DNA from: Amphirosellinia nigrospora
Taxonomy: Eukaryota; Ascomycota; Sordariomycetes; Xylariales; Xylariaceae
Length of the DNA stretch: 64,000 nucleotides
Direction of reading: 5' to 3'
Assembly (NCBI GenBank): GCA_004123355.1
Contig: SCHM01000004.1
Location: 1,116,001 to 1,180,000 of the forward strand
Each line of letters starts with the position of its first letter. The first letter of the stretch is position 1. The position numbers were made by a program, and so were the translations under genes. Shown piece by piece: positions 10,909-23,572 of this stretch. The notes beneath the pieces were generated by a model, which searched no databases, was not told where the DNA came from, and saw only the letters and a list, made by a program, of their open reading frames with translations.

Positions 10909-12248
10909 ATGGCCAGCTTTTTCGACATTAAGGCGCGGAAAGCGGCGGCGGCAAACGGCTCGACAGCAAAGGCAGGCGAACCTAAGCAAGCTGCCAGGAA
11001 ACAGCCCTGGGTAGAGAAATAGTGAGCCATTCCGTAGCCATCTTCCATAGAAGGGAGGGAAGAAAAGATGGCGGAGAACTGACATGTCAACACAGCCGAC
11101 CGAAAACCCTCAGCGATGTCACAGCGCAAGACCACACAGTCAACGTCCTACAACGGACCTTGCAAGCCTCCAACGTGAGCCTCCTTAAATTTGTGCCTTG
11201 GAATTGCTAGACACTCATACAACATCAGCTTCCTCACATGTTATTCTACGGCCCCCGGGAACCGGCAAGACCTCGACAATACTGGCCCTTGCGAAGGAGC
11301 TGTACGGACCTGAGATGATGAAGGCACGAGTGCTCGAGCTGAACGCCTCCGACGAGCGCGGCATCAGCATCGTGGGAGAAGGTGAAAGATTTCGCGCGGA
11401 TGCAGCTGACGAACCCGCCGCCCGGCTACCGCGACCGCTACCCCTGCCCCCCTTCAAGATCATCATCCTCGACGAGGCCGACAGCATGACCCAAGACGCC
11501 CAGAGCGCGCTCCGCCGGACCATGGAGACGTACAGCAAGATCACCCGCTTCTGCCTCATCTGCAACTACGTCACCCGCATCATCGACCCGCTCGCCAGCC
11601 GCTGCAGCAAGTTCCGCTTCAAGAGCCTGGACCAGGGGAACACGCGGAGGCGGCTCGAGGAGATTGCCGAGAAGGAGGGCGTCAGGATCGAGGACGGTGC
11701 CGTGGACGCGCTGATCCGGTGTAGCGAGGGCGATCTGAGAAAGGCCATCACGTTCCTGCAGAGCGCCGCGCGCTTGGTGGGGGCTGTGGAGAAAGGGGAG
11801 GATGATGGCGGCGCCGACAAGATGGACGTGGACGATGATGCGGACAGGGCAGTCTCGGTCAAGATTATCGAGGATATCGCGGGCGTCATACCAGGCTCGA
11901 CCATCGAGAGACTGCAGAAGGCAATGCAGCCAAAGTCAGCGGGAGCGACATATCAGCTATAGCCAAGGTTGTGGAAGAGATGGTGGCCGACGGCTGGAGC
12001 GCCGGCCAGGTCGTCACACAGGTAAAGTCGAATTGTTCCTCTGACATGTTTTTTGGTCCCAAGCCCTGACTAGTATATAGCTTTATCAAGCGGTGATCAA
12101 CGACGAACTCATCCCCGATCTTGGGAAAAACAAGATCACTCTTATCTTCTCCGAGGTTGATAAACGATTGGTTGATGGCGCGGACGAGCACTTGTCCATT
12201 CTGGACTTGGCGTTGAGGATATCTAACATTCTCGCGAGTAAGGGATGA
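10909..12248 (+). CDS. RFC2: Replication factor C small subunit RFC2 (clamp loader ATPase)
   Basis: A subunit of the pentameric RFC complex that loads PCNA at primer ends in the nucleus. Exons: 10909-11021, 11096-11174, 11229-12021 and 12081-12248; with five missing bases supplied the length is 385 codons plus stop, usual for the family. Visible landmarks are [13 protein letters not shown] (split by intron 1), Walker A in [11 protein letters not shown], Walker [32 protein letters not shown], the RFC-box Arg in [26 protein letters not shown] and the C-terminal collar helices. Breaks: a missing C inside Walker A (about 11253), two bases near 11375, one C in a C6 run near 11451 and one A near 11934. 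The match is closest to yeast Rfc2/human RFC4. RFC3 and RFC5 are less likely because of the EKYRPKTL and FCLICNYV wording. Transcribed away from the antisense coiled-coil gene's 3' end. Confidence 0.93.
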
Positions 12249-12938
12249 AGAGACAATATTCCAAGTTATCTCAAGGAACGCGTAAATCTTAGTTAAGCTT
12301 GAAAAAGGAGGCACGGCATTTGGGGCGTCATTGTGGACTGGCGTCAGGTAGCATACCCGCCATTTTCATTTTAATAGAGCTATTCTTGCTACAGGCAAGG
12401 AGTACATTGCCGAAGTCTCCCTGGTATTGGGCTAGTTCTAGATGACAATCTTATTTACAAGATCGTAACGTTACCTAAGAAACAATAAGTTCATGCTTGG
12501 GGCATATTCATTGCCGTGATATCCTCAATCTGTTCTCCTGTGCCTGTGTTTAATCTCCTCTCCCCTACAGCGGTAACCATCGGGATGGATATTTCCGTCG
12601 AGACCTCTCTAAAATCGTATAGTTTTTTGTCCTCATATCTATTATCTTGGGAACTATATAAAGTGTCAATAGCAATTATGAGGCGAAATTGTAGCTGATT
12701 TCAAAGATTACCTTGCTTGTTGGTAGTGCGTAATTGGGATCATCTTAATAATTTAGGCTCTGTTGTATTTTTTGTCATGTATGGAAGATTCTTTTTGGCT
12801 AGATGGCAATTCTGCCATACGTTCATTATAAAGGTGGTTGGTTTCTTCAGTATTTATTATGTATTAATATAGAAAATATAAGCTACTTGTGGTCTGTGAA
12901 TTATGATATCTATGTTTAATTAAGATTGCTATCGCTAA
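12249..12938. other. AT-rich intergenic region between convergent genes
   Basis: Shared 3' flank of RFC2 (+) and the coiled-coil gene (-). AT-rich, with no credible coding frame. AATAAA-like and TATTAT-rich stretches (about 12840-12930) fit 3' UTR and polyadenylation sequence. Confidence 0.4.
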
Positions 12939-14514
12939 TTACTCGTTGATGAGGCCTAGGTTTCCATCGAGGATTGACCAGATGCTCTTTGGCTCATCCT
13001 TTTTAGGTTTGTTTTCGGCGCGTCTTTCCACACTGATGCCGCTCTTCTCTTCCTCATCTGCGCTTCCCACACTTCTCTCCGCCGACTGTGGCTCCCCGTC
13101 TCCTGGATGCTGAAGCGGCCCCTTGTTCTGTAGTATGGAGACTTGTTCTAGCGCCTGCATTGCATCTTCAATAGATACTTGGCCTTGGTCAACTGCCTCG
13201 GCGACGGCCTCTAATGTTGCGATTTTGGCTGAGTCTGCTGCAAAGAGCCACGGCTGGACCTGCTCAGTAATGGTGGCACTCTTTGTCGCCTTGGCAAAGC
13301 TCAAGCTCGCTTGCGGCTTGTCTGATTTCGGAGTCGCGTGTTTTGATAGTAGCTTACTGTCTTGCGCAAGCCGGCGTAGTGTCTTGTTTGCCTCCTTCTG
13401 CTGCCGTGCGATCGTGGCGTTGATGTGCGCCTTCTCTTGTACAAGCCCCTTTTGCTCCTGCGAAAGGGCCTGGAGTTTCTCGAGATAGGGTGTTAGGAGG
13501 TATGTTTGTGGTTCAGGGACTGCTGGAAGCGGCTCTACTGGGGCAGATTCCGGCACCCCCTGCTGTGGGCGTGGCGACTCCTTGAATCTGTGTAATTGAG
13601 ACATCGAAGCCATTATCTCCTTGCGCAACTCGATGTGACGTTTATACTCCTTCTCAATTTCAGCTAGTTGCGTGTCACGGTCAAAGTCCTTATTTTGTGT
13701 CTTGCTTGGTGATGTGCTTGCGTCTTCCGACTCGCCCTCGCCCGCTTTGCTTAACATGGTTTCTATCCAGTTAACAAGCGAATTCTTAACCGCGTTCAGT
13801 GCCACCAACTGTGCTTCTGGGGGTAGATCCTTAGGGTTTATAGGATGCTTTTCTTTCAGCGCTTCGAGCTTGCGTTGATCGTGCTCAAGGACCAGCTTCT
13901 GGCGCATGGTTGCTTTACGAAGTCGCGAGACCAGCTCCTGGGCTTCTTGGTCGGGCGCCTCTTGGTCCTTTGTGAACCCCTCAACAAGTTCCTTGGGCAG
14001 CTCTGGGAAGGGAGCGCAGTCCTGAAACATAACCTTCGGGTTGAGGAAATCTGGGGCTGCAGCGGGCTGACGGTTGAGTTCTTCATAGCACCTATTCAAC
14101 GCCTCTAACCTTTGCCGCTCCTTCCCTAGCCTGTTACATTCCAGCTGCTCCTGGAGAAGCTCTCTCTCAGCATCCGCCCGGGTCGAAGAAGAGGGAGCAG
14201 ACGTGGCAGCAGAGACGGCTGCTCCGTGTTCAGCCCGGAGCTTTGAGAGCTCTTTCTGAAGCTTGATGTTCTTTTTGCACGGCCTCGATGAATTCTCTCT
14301 GCTTCTCTTGCGCAGTGTCTAATAAGGAGATGGGCTTGTCTGGATCGATGAGATATATAGGACTGCTTAGCTGTTCTTGTCCTAGATTATGAGCTAGTCC
14401 TTGAATCATGGCTCGTTTCTCAGCAACAAGTTCTCCCCTAGGGCGCAGAAGCCGTTCCAGAGCATCACGAGCCCGCTTAGCCGCTAGTTCTTCCTCTGAT
14501 TTGGCGTCCATCAT
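12939..14514 (-). CDS. Coiled-coil protein of unknown function
   Basis: Two long minus-strand frames join into one protein. The upstream part starts MMDAKSEEELAAKRARDALE and runs to about 14260, where a short A run (near 14271) breaks the frame. It continues as NIKLQKELSKLRAEHG, through CNRLGKERQRLEALNRCYEE and the long frame to the stop at 12939. Much of it is charged heptad-like sequence (for example LQALSQEQKGLVQEKAHINA and IEKEYKRHIELRKEIMASMS), so extended coiled coils are likely. The C-terminus is acidic, then basic, then a short hydrophobic tail (SIWSILDGNLGLINE). The frame stays open upstream of 14514 (NTSDIIKSADETRV), so the ATG at 14514 may be internal and a further 5' exon may exist. 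It might be a spindle, kinetochore or trafficking adaptor, but nothing in the sequence decides this. Confidence 0.6.
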
Positions 14515-15104
14515 AACCCGCGTCTCATCGGCACTCTTGATAATATCTGATGTGTTAACCCTAGTGGGAGCTAGCTTGGTGCTTGAATAGACGTAAGTTT
14601 TAACAGAAAAACCCCTATCGATGGCTACCGAGATGTTTATTACAGGTGGGTTATAAGTTCTCTTGTTACATCTCTAGCGCTGTTTTTAGGGGACCTAAAC
14701 AGTGCTCCAGCCAGTTGGAAACCAAAGTTAGAGTTGAACAAGACCCAATTTCATTGGCTGGATAAACCTGGTGCACCTAGTCCCCACCCTAGGTAGCTTA
14801 GCTTCTGCGGTCCCGATGATGAGTAGGCCAGCTTCTTAAATTTTCAGTCGAAGCCGTGTATGATTCTCGTCAACGTGAATCAACTCTCACCAATAGATAT
14901 ATCTATATTCTAGCGCGACACCCGTTAGTGCACGACTTCCAGCGCGTAATAGTCAGATGATTTAGCGGTTGCCTCGACCGGCACCCCGTCTATTGGGTCT
15001 ACGAATAGGGAGGACCAGCCATCAACATCGGTAGAATCACCCACGCCACCACACCACTATCCCGACAGTTCTCGAGCGCCGGTTGAGCGCGCCTCGCATT
15101 CAAG
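14515..15104. other. Divergent intergenic region (coiled-coil gene / BRR2)
   Basis: Contains the 5' end or first exon of the minus-strand coiled-coil gene (still open to about 14590) and the promoter of BRR2. No other gene seen. Confidence 0.4.
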
Positions 15105-18100
15105 ATGGCCGACCACCACCGAGATGTGTCGCAGTACAAGTACTCGGCTATGTCCAACCTGGTTCTCCAGGCGGATCGCCGATTCATCACGCGACGCACC
15201 GACGAGGCGACTGGCGACCCGAGTCTCTGGCTGGCCGGCTCAATGTCAACGACATGGGCTCTCGTATTACGCGTGACGACGCCCCGAAGACAGCGAGGAA
15301 GAAGACCGGTGCCCTAGCTATCGAGAGGGGTGATGCACAAGAAGGACAAGATATCCTGGCCCGCGAGCAAAGAAAGCGGAGGAACGATGCGTCTCAATTG
15401 AAAGGGACGGGTATTCTAGGGCAGGCCGATTTATTAGTCGAAGGACTTCGATACCAGCCACGAACCCCTGCTACACGCGCGACCTATGATCTGATACTTC
15501 ATCTCGTTGCCAACCACCTCGGCGACGTCTCACACGAGGTTGTTCATAGTGCCGCTGATGCTGTTCTCGAGTATCTCAAAGATGACGATATGAAGGATAT
15601 CGAAAGGAAGAAAGAGATCGATGATTTAATAGGGTCGAGTTTGAACCCACAGCAATTTAATGAGTTGGTTAATCTCGGAAAGAAAATCACAGACTATGAT
15701 ACCCAAAATGACGACGACGAGATGGATACTGGTGCCGGCAGAGATGATCTCGATGGTGAGCTAGACGACCGCCAAGGTGTTGCTGTTGTCTTCGACGAAG
15801 AGGACGAGACAGCCGTACTGAATGAAGTCCGGGACGAGTCCTCTGACGATGATAGTGATCTGGATAACGACGACGAAGATATCGACAAAGAGGGAGGGTA
15901 ACGGGTGAGGATGGGAATGAAGACCGCGTAGGGGAAGAAACAGACCTGGCGAATGGTGATGCAATGGTTATAGACTCTGGAATAAGAGGAAGCAAGAACA
16001 TTACCGCGTCACAGGAGAAAAATTATATCTCCGCTCGCGATATCGATGCATACTGGTTGCAGAGGGAGATCGGTAACCTCTACTCGGATGCCCATACCCA
16101 ACACGATAAGACGGCTAAGGCCCTGCAAATTCTAAGTGGAGAGTCTGATGAACCAGGTGGTGAGGAGAAGCCGTTAAGAGAGATCGAGAACGATCTAATG
16201 GAGCTGTTTGATTACGAACATCATGAAATCGTTCAGAAGCTTATTGCGAACCGGGAGAAGATTGTGTGGCTCACTCGACTGGCTAGAGCGGAGGACGATG
16301 AAAACCGGGGAGTAATTGAGCGAGAAATGGCCTCGGAAGGTCTGCGATGGATACTTGATGAGTTGCGAGGGAAGAAGGCTGCTGATATTGCGAAGAAGAT
16401 GGAGATCAAGATGGACGTTGACGTCCCAGCTGCTCTCGGCGATGCGCCTAAAGCTGAACAGACAGAGGGTCAACTTGTTGGCGGCCTTCAGCCTCGCAAA
16501 CTTATCAATCTGGAGAATCTAGTTTTTGATCAGGGAAACCATCTCATGACGAATCCTAAAGTCCGCCTCCCTGAAGGCTCCACCAAAAGGACATTCAAGG
16601 GCTACGAAGAGATCCATGTCCCACCACCGAAAAAGCGCAACCAGCCTGACGATGTTAGCATCCCTATCACAGATATGCCTGAGTGGGCACGAGCGCCGTT
16701 CAGTTCGGCCAAGGCTCTCAACAAGATCCAGTCTAAATGTTATCCATCAGCTTTCGAAGGCGATGGAAATATGTTGATCTGCGCCCCAACTGGTAGTGGC
16801 AAGACTAATGTTGCCATGCTGACGATTCTGCGTGAACTTGGAAAACATATAAATCCCCAAACGGGAGATATCGATCTAGATGCCTTCAAGATTGTTTATA
16901 TTGCACCCTTAAAGGCATTGGTCCAAGAACAGGTTGGCAATTTTGGCGCTCGTCTTAAGCCATTTGGCGTCACGGTATCTGAATTGACGGGTGATCGTCA
17001 ACTCACCAAACAACAAGTCACTGAGACACAAGTTATCGTCACCACGCCAGAGAAATGGGATGTTATTACTAGAAAAGCTACGGATCTGTCATACACAAAC
17101 CTTGTGCGACTTATCATCATCGATGAAATTCATTTATTGCATGACGATAGAGGGCCAGTTCTCGAAAGCATTGTCAGCCGAACCATCCGAAAACTGAACA
17201 GACTGGTGACCCCGTACGGCTTATTGGTCTGTCGGCAACATTACCAAACTATAGGGACGTTGCGAGCTTCCTTCGTGTAGATCCGAATAAGGGTCTTTTC
17301 CACTTCGATGGGTCTTTTCGTCCATGCCCTTTGAAACAGGAGTTTATTGGCGTCACAGACAAGAAAGCGATTAAGCAGCTAAAGACAATGAATGACATCA
17401 CATATAACAAGGTTATTGAGCATGTTGGAACACATCATAACCAAATGCTTATCTTCGTACACTCTCGCAAGGAAACGGCGAAGACCGCACGATACATCCG
17501 AGACAAGGCGTTGGAAATGGAAACTATCAACCAAATTCTAAAGCATGACTCCGGGTCTAGGGAAGCACTAAACGAGATTGTCAACGACATTTCAGACGCA
17601 GATCTGAAGGATCTTTTGCCTTACGGATTTGGTATTCACCACGCAGGTATGAATCGAGTTGATCGCGATGAGGTCGAGGGCCTTTTCTCTGCTGGCCTTA
17701 TTCAGGTACTTGTATGTACCGCGACTCTCGCCTGGGGTGTGAATCTTCCAGCACACACTGTCATTATCAAGGGAACCCAAGTTTATTCCCCCGAAAAGGG
17801 TAGCTGGGTAGAACTGAGCCCCCAGGATGTCCTTCAGATGCTAGGTCGTGCAGGACGCCCTCAGTATGACACTTACGGTGAGGGCATTATTATTACATCT
17901 CAAAACGAGATGCAGTATTATCTTTCTCTACTCAACCAGCAATTACCCATTGAGAGTCAATTTGCCAGCAAGCTAGTTGACAATCTGAACGCTGAGATTG
18001 TGTTGGGTAATGTCCGTAGTCGGGACGAGGGAGTTGAATGGCTCGGCTACACATACCTCTTCGTCAGAATGCTTCGTTCACCCGGTCTGTATAGTGTCGG

Positions 18101-21100
18101 TGCTGATTACGAAGATGACGAAGCCCTTGAACAGAAGCGGGTAGATCTGATACATTCTGTGCCACGGTTTTGAAGAAGTCTAATCTGATTACCTATGATG
18201 AAAAGACCGGTAAGTTAAAGGGACCGAACTTGGAAGAATCGCGTCTCACTACTACATCACACACGGATCGATGGACACCTACAACAAGCTGATTCAACCT
18301 TCGATCACCACCATTGAACTCTTTCGGGTATTTGCCCTCAGTGCGGAATTCAAATACATCCCAGTACGGCAAGATGAAAAGCTGGAGCTTGCCAAACTTC
18401 TCGGTAGAGTACCTATCCCAGTTAAGGAAAGCATTGAAGAGCCACATGCGAAAATCAATGTTCTTCTACAAGCCTATATCTCCCGCCTTAAGCTTGATGG
18501 CTTGGCCTTGATGGCTGACATGGTCTATGTTACACAATCCGCCGGCCGTATCCTCCGTGCGATATTTGAAATTACCCTTCAGAAAGGATGGTCCAACGTT
18601 TGCAGAACAGCTTTGGATCTATGCAAAATGGCGGAGAAGCGTATGTGGCCTACGATGACTCCACTCAGACAATTTGGCCCTCGTTGTTCGCGAGATATTG
18701 TAGCTAAAGCGGAGCGGATTGATGTTCCTTGGACTAATTACTTCGATATTGACCCTCCGCGTATGGGAGAATTGCTCGGAATACCGAAGGCTGGGCGTAT
18801 AGTCTGCGATTTGGTATCCAAATTCCCGCGCCTTGAGATACAAGCTCAAGCACAACCAATAACTCGATCAGTACTGCGGATTGAGTTGTCAATCACACCA
18901 AATTTTCAATGGGATGATGAAATCCACGGCACAGCGGAAAGTTTTTGGATTATGGTGGAGGACTGCGACGGTGAGGATATTTTATTCCAGGATCAATTCC
19001 TTCTCCGTAAAGATTACGCGGTGTCAGAGTCAAATGAGCATCTCGTAGACTTTACTGTTCCTATCACGGAACCGATGCCACCGAACTACTTCATTTCTGT
19101 GGTATCTGATCGGTGGATGCATTCTGAAACAAGGCTGCCCATATCATTCCAAAAACTGATTCTACCGGAGAAATTTCTGCCTCATACACAGCTTCTAGAC
19201 TTGCAACCGCTTCCGGTCGCCGCTCTCAAGTCCAAAGATTACTCGGCCTTGTATGATGGATGGGACTATTTCAACAAAATTCAGACTCAGACTTTCAACT
19301 CCCTGTATGGGACCGATGGCAACGTTTTAATCGGAGCACCTACTGGCAGCGGCAAGACTGTGTGTGCCGAATTCGCTATTCTGAGATTATGGTCTACCCA
19401 AGAAACTGCCCGAGCCGTATACATTGCTCCCTTCCAAGAGCTTGTTGATATCCGATGTCAAGATTGGCAAAAGCGCCTGGGCCATTTACGAGGTGGCAAA
19501 GAAATTGTAAAGCTTACGGGTGAAACAGCGACGGATCTTAAGTTGCTTGAAAAAGGTGATCTCATATTGGCTACACCGAGTCAATGGGATGTTCTTTCAC
19601 GGCAATGGCAGAGACGTAAGAATATACTGACTGTTAAACTCTTCATTGCTGATGAGCTTCATTTATTGGGTGGCCCGCTTGGGTACATCTATGAAATTGT
19701 CATCTCACGCATGCATTACATCCGAAGTACAGAGCATTATATCCAAACTACAGATAAACCGGCTATGAGAATCATTGGGCTGAGCGTTTCTCTTGCCAAC
19801 GCCCGAGATTTGGGTGAGTGGATTGATGCGGAAAAGAAAGACATCTATAATTTCAGCCCACACGTTCGGCCGGTTCCTCTAGAATTGAGAATTCAGTCTT
19901 ACACCATTCCCCATTTCCCATCACTCATGCTCGCAATGGCCAAGCCCACATACCTTGCAATCACAGAGCTGTCATCGGATCAGCCGGCCCTAGTATTTGT
20001 TCCGAACAGAAAACAGACGAGGTCAACAGCTCGCGACATACTTACGGCTTGTTTGGCGAACGATGATGAAGACCGGTTTTTGCGTGTGGATGTGGATCAA
20101 TTCCGGTCACATATCGAGCTCATTCACGAGGAAGCTTTGGCTGAGGCCTTGTCCCATGGCGTGGGATACTACCACGAAGCGCTCAGCCAGATGGATAAGC
20201 GTATTGTCTTGTATCTCTACAATCAGGGAGCAATTCAGCTCTTGGTTGCTTCTCGTGACACGTGCTGGGAGCTTAACTGTGCGGCGCACTTGGTCATCGT
20301 CATGGGCACACAATATTTTGAGGGTCGTGAGCATCGATATGTTGACTATCAACTTAGCGAGGTACTGCAGATGCTCGGTCAAGCTCGTGTGTCCCGCGAC
20401 GGCCGAAGTCGAGCAGTTCTGATGACATCGGCTATCAAGAGGGAATACTTCAAAAAGTTCCTTAACGAAGCTCTCCCAGTCGAGTCGCATCTTCATAACT
20501 ACGTACATGATGCATTCGTCACCCAAATCAGCACAAGGTGATAGAATCGACTGAGGAGGCTATCTCTTGGACCACATACACTTATTTCTATCGCCGACTA
20601 CTAGCAAACCCAAGTTATTACAGTCTTACAAGCCCCACTCACGATGGATTGAGTAATTACCTCTCAGATTTAGTTGAGACTACTATCAAAGAGCTCGCAG
20701 AATCAAAGATCATCGACTTTGACGAGGACGACGGTTCTGTCACACCTCAGAATGCTGCCATGATTGCGGCATACTATAATCTTTCGTATATTACGATGCA
20801 GACTTTCCTGTTGTCACTGAGCGCGAAGACAAAATTGAAGGGCATTCTTGAAATCGTCACTTCAGCAACAGAATTTGAATCGATTCAAATCCGGCGTCAC
20901 GAGGATAGCCTACTTCGTCGCATATACGACAGAGTACCAGTTAAGATGTCTGAGCCAGCCTATGACTCTCCACATTTCAAGGCCTTCGTACTTTTACAGG
21001 CACATTTCTCTCGAATGCAACTTCCCATCGACCTAGGCAAAGACCAAGAAGTCATAATATCCAAAGTATTGAGTCTCTTGAGCGCGACCGTAGATGTCCT

Positions 21101-21841
21101 CTCGTCTGATGGGCATCTTAATGCTATGAATGCCATGGAGATGTCGCAGATGGTGGTTCAAGCAATGTGGGACCGCGACAGTCCTCTGAAACAAATTCCG
21201 CACTTCTCTCCCGATGTTGTGAAGGTCGCTAATGAATTCGAGTGAGTCTAGCCCATCATGACTGAAATAGAGAATATTTTACTAATTGAGATTACTCTAG
21301 GATCAAGGATATCTTCGACTTCATGGAAGCAATGAACCCAGAAGAGAATGCAAACTATTCTACTCTTGTCAAACGGATGGGATTGTCACAACCTCAACTG
21401 GCGCAAGCTGCAGCTTTTACTAACACCAAATACCCCGATATTTCACTTGAGTTTGAAGTCCTGGACGAGGATAATATTCATGCGGGAGAGCCAGCTTACC
21501 TGAGTGTGCAAATCGAGCGAGAAGTTGAGGATGAAGAGGGTGAGGTAGATACAACTGTCCACGCGCCTTTCTACCCCATCAAGAAAATGGAGAATTGGTG
21601 GCTCATTGTCGGCGAAGAGAGCACGAAGACGCTCCTAGCTATCAAGAGAGTGACAATAGGACGGCAGCTAAAAGTACGGCTGGAGTACACGGTGCCAACG
21701 CCTGGCAAGCATGACCTGAAGCTCTTCCTGATGAGCGACAGCTACATCGGGGTTGACCAGGAACCTGCTTTCTCGGTTACTGTATCCGAGGGCATGGATG
21801 TTGACGAAGATGAGGAGGACGAGGACGAGGACGAGGAGTAA
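15105..21841 (+). CDS. BRR2: U5 snRNP helicase BRR2 (pre-mRNA splicing)
   Basis: The Ski2-like RNA helicase that unwinds U4/U6 during spliceosome activation. Start [20 protein letters not shown]; one real intron at 21242-21300 (GTGAGT..CTAG); stop at 21839-21841. Six single missing bases (about 15218, 15897, 17195, 18159, 18223, 20537) interrupt the frame; supplying six bases gives exactly 2227 codons plus stop, as expected for fungal BRR2. Order: acidic N-terminal region and PWI-like part; N-terminal cassette with [43 protein letters not shown] and [17 protein letters not shown]; first Sec63 unit; C-terminal cassette with [14 protein letters not shown] and [11 protein letters not shown]; second Sec63 unit; acidic tail. 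The second cassette has degenerate motifs ([24 protein letters not shown] instead of a GRAGR motif), matching the known pseudo-ATPase nature of that half. Codon use is ordinary. Confidence 0.96.
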
Positions 21842-23572
21842 ATTGTACCGGGTATTACTTCGAGGTGTGGTTTACCTAACTACCCCTTGATTAAACTTAC
21901 TGTATACTTAGTTCTACAAATATGGGTAGGGGGACTGGACGGGCGATTTAGGACATGCAGCACATTCCCCTTATCTAACCCCTCGAATACAACGAGGGGA
22001 GGAAGAAATAAACAACCATAATTGAGTTGCGAGGACAGCAAAAGGAAGAAGTTTCGACTTGTCACAATGTTGTAAGTTTTGAGACGAAGGTCTACTATAG
22101 CGAAGATCTAGAGAGACGCGGACCCAAATTGTGAGGTGCTGGCTAATGCTAGTGGGTATGATGGATGAGTATGGGAGGGGGTTATGGAGAGGACCAGGTA
22201 CATACCTGGATGTGGATGAGAATGGATGCTAGGTCAGGTAGTGACTGTTGATGTGTTGCAGGTACAAATAGGGTGCGATATGTTAGAGCGTGACCTACCG
22301 TCAAGCTTTGTGAGACCCGATAACTGGGGGCGAACTTAACCCAGCAACAACTCCTTGTAACAACACCAAGCCAAGCAAGCCGTGTGTTATGTGTGAAGGT
22401 CGTCAACTCCTCACGCACATCTACCTCCACCTCCACCTCCACCTCCAACTTCTAGCTTCTAGCTTCTGTCACCCTGTGTCCGAGTCCAAGTCCGAGTCCA
22501 AGTCCAAGTCCACGTTCAAATCCAAGTCCAGGTCCCTCTGTATCTAGGTCTGGTCCTTACGCCTGCTCTTAGCTGACTCAACCGGATCTCGCCTCGCCAC
22601 CTCTGCTCTCCTTGGCGAGAGCAACTTACTCCACGGCGGCGGCCCTAAGCAACCTAGGCAACCCAGACAACGGCAGGGCCATCATCATCGACGAGATCAC
22701 GTGCAGCACCGCTGTCCGGAGCCATCTATCGCTCGAAGTATACGTACGATATACGGTTCTTTGATTGTCTGTCCGTCTGTCTGTCTTCTCTGCACTGGGC
22801 ACCGGGCACTGCAACTGCAACTGGGCAGAGCACTGACTGAGCGTTGAGCACGGATCACACACACCACACATACACACAAGGCGACCTCCCTTCCCCTTCC
22901 CTTTCCCTTTCCCTTTTGCTGTCAACAACTCCGCCATCTGCTCCATTTCATCATCTGACTCTCTCACTCTCCTGCCATACCCATTAATCTCTTGTTTTTT
23001 TTCTTCCCCCTTCTCCTCGTGTGTTACTGGTGCAATCCCCGTCCGTTCGCGCTTTCACCCGTCTTGCGACCCCCCTGGCGTCTGATTGCACCTGTCTAAC
23101 TCTCCTCGCATTTGGCATTTGGCCTTAAGCTCAATTGCGCCGCCCGTCCTCATTTTATTTATTTTTCGGGTTTTGCCAAGATTCCGCTGGCTACTAGGCA
23201 TTTGGCGCCGTCACCAGCTCCACCAGAAAAGTCGACTTTACCTGACGCGTTTTCTTCGCATCTGGGTCATCTGGGTCCCGACTACCTACTTTGGCCATTA
23301 ATCCTCCACACCCTCTCTGCCTACATACTTACTTACCTACCTATCTCTCACCTACATACAAAACCATAAAACCATAATTACATCTCCACCCACGTAACCA
23401 CATCGACGTCAACGTCAATCTTGAACCTGAACCACACCACCACCACGCCCATACTACAGTCACAGCCGCAATTGCCACCACCTATTGGCCTTGATCCACA
23501 AGCTCTGTCATACCTCGTCGTCGTCGTTCTTTCTTTCCTCGCGGCATCGTGAGCATTGAACAGATTGTTATC
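21842..23572. promoter_or_regulatory. Long intergenic/5' region of the PWWP gene with short tandem repeats
   Basis: No coding region is supported. It contains a TTCTAGC repeat and ACCTCC hexamer repeats at about 22422-22468, a GTCCAA/GTCCGA repeat at about 22478-22535, a pyrimidine tract at about 22885-22920, and C/T-rich sequence with many ACCTAC motifs up to the ATG at 23573. Such CT-rich stretches are typical of promoters and 5' UTRs of strongly expressed fungal genes. A minus-strand frame at 22626-22967 is low complexity and was not called. Confidence 0.4.

Noticed and set aside
10579-11085. 168-codon minus-strand ORF
   Set aside because: Antisense to RFC2 exon 1 and its promoter; no domain, and the frame follows from the sense-strand codons.
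21242-21300. Break in BRR2 near the 3' end as a seventh frameshift
   Set aside because: It is a normal 59-nt intron: GTGAGT donor, TACTAAT-like branch motif and CTAG acceptor, joining FE to IKDIF in frame.
22626-22967. 113-codon minus-strand ORF in the PWWP upstream region
   Set aside because: Low-complexity Lys/Gly stretch is the reverse of a CCCTTT pyrimidine tract; no conservation signal.
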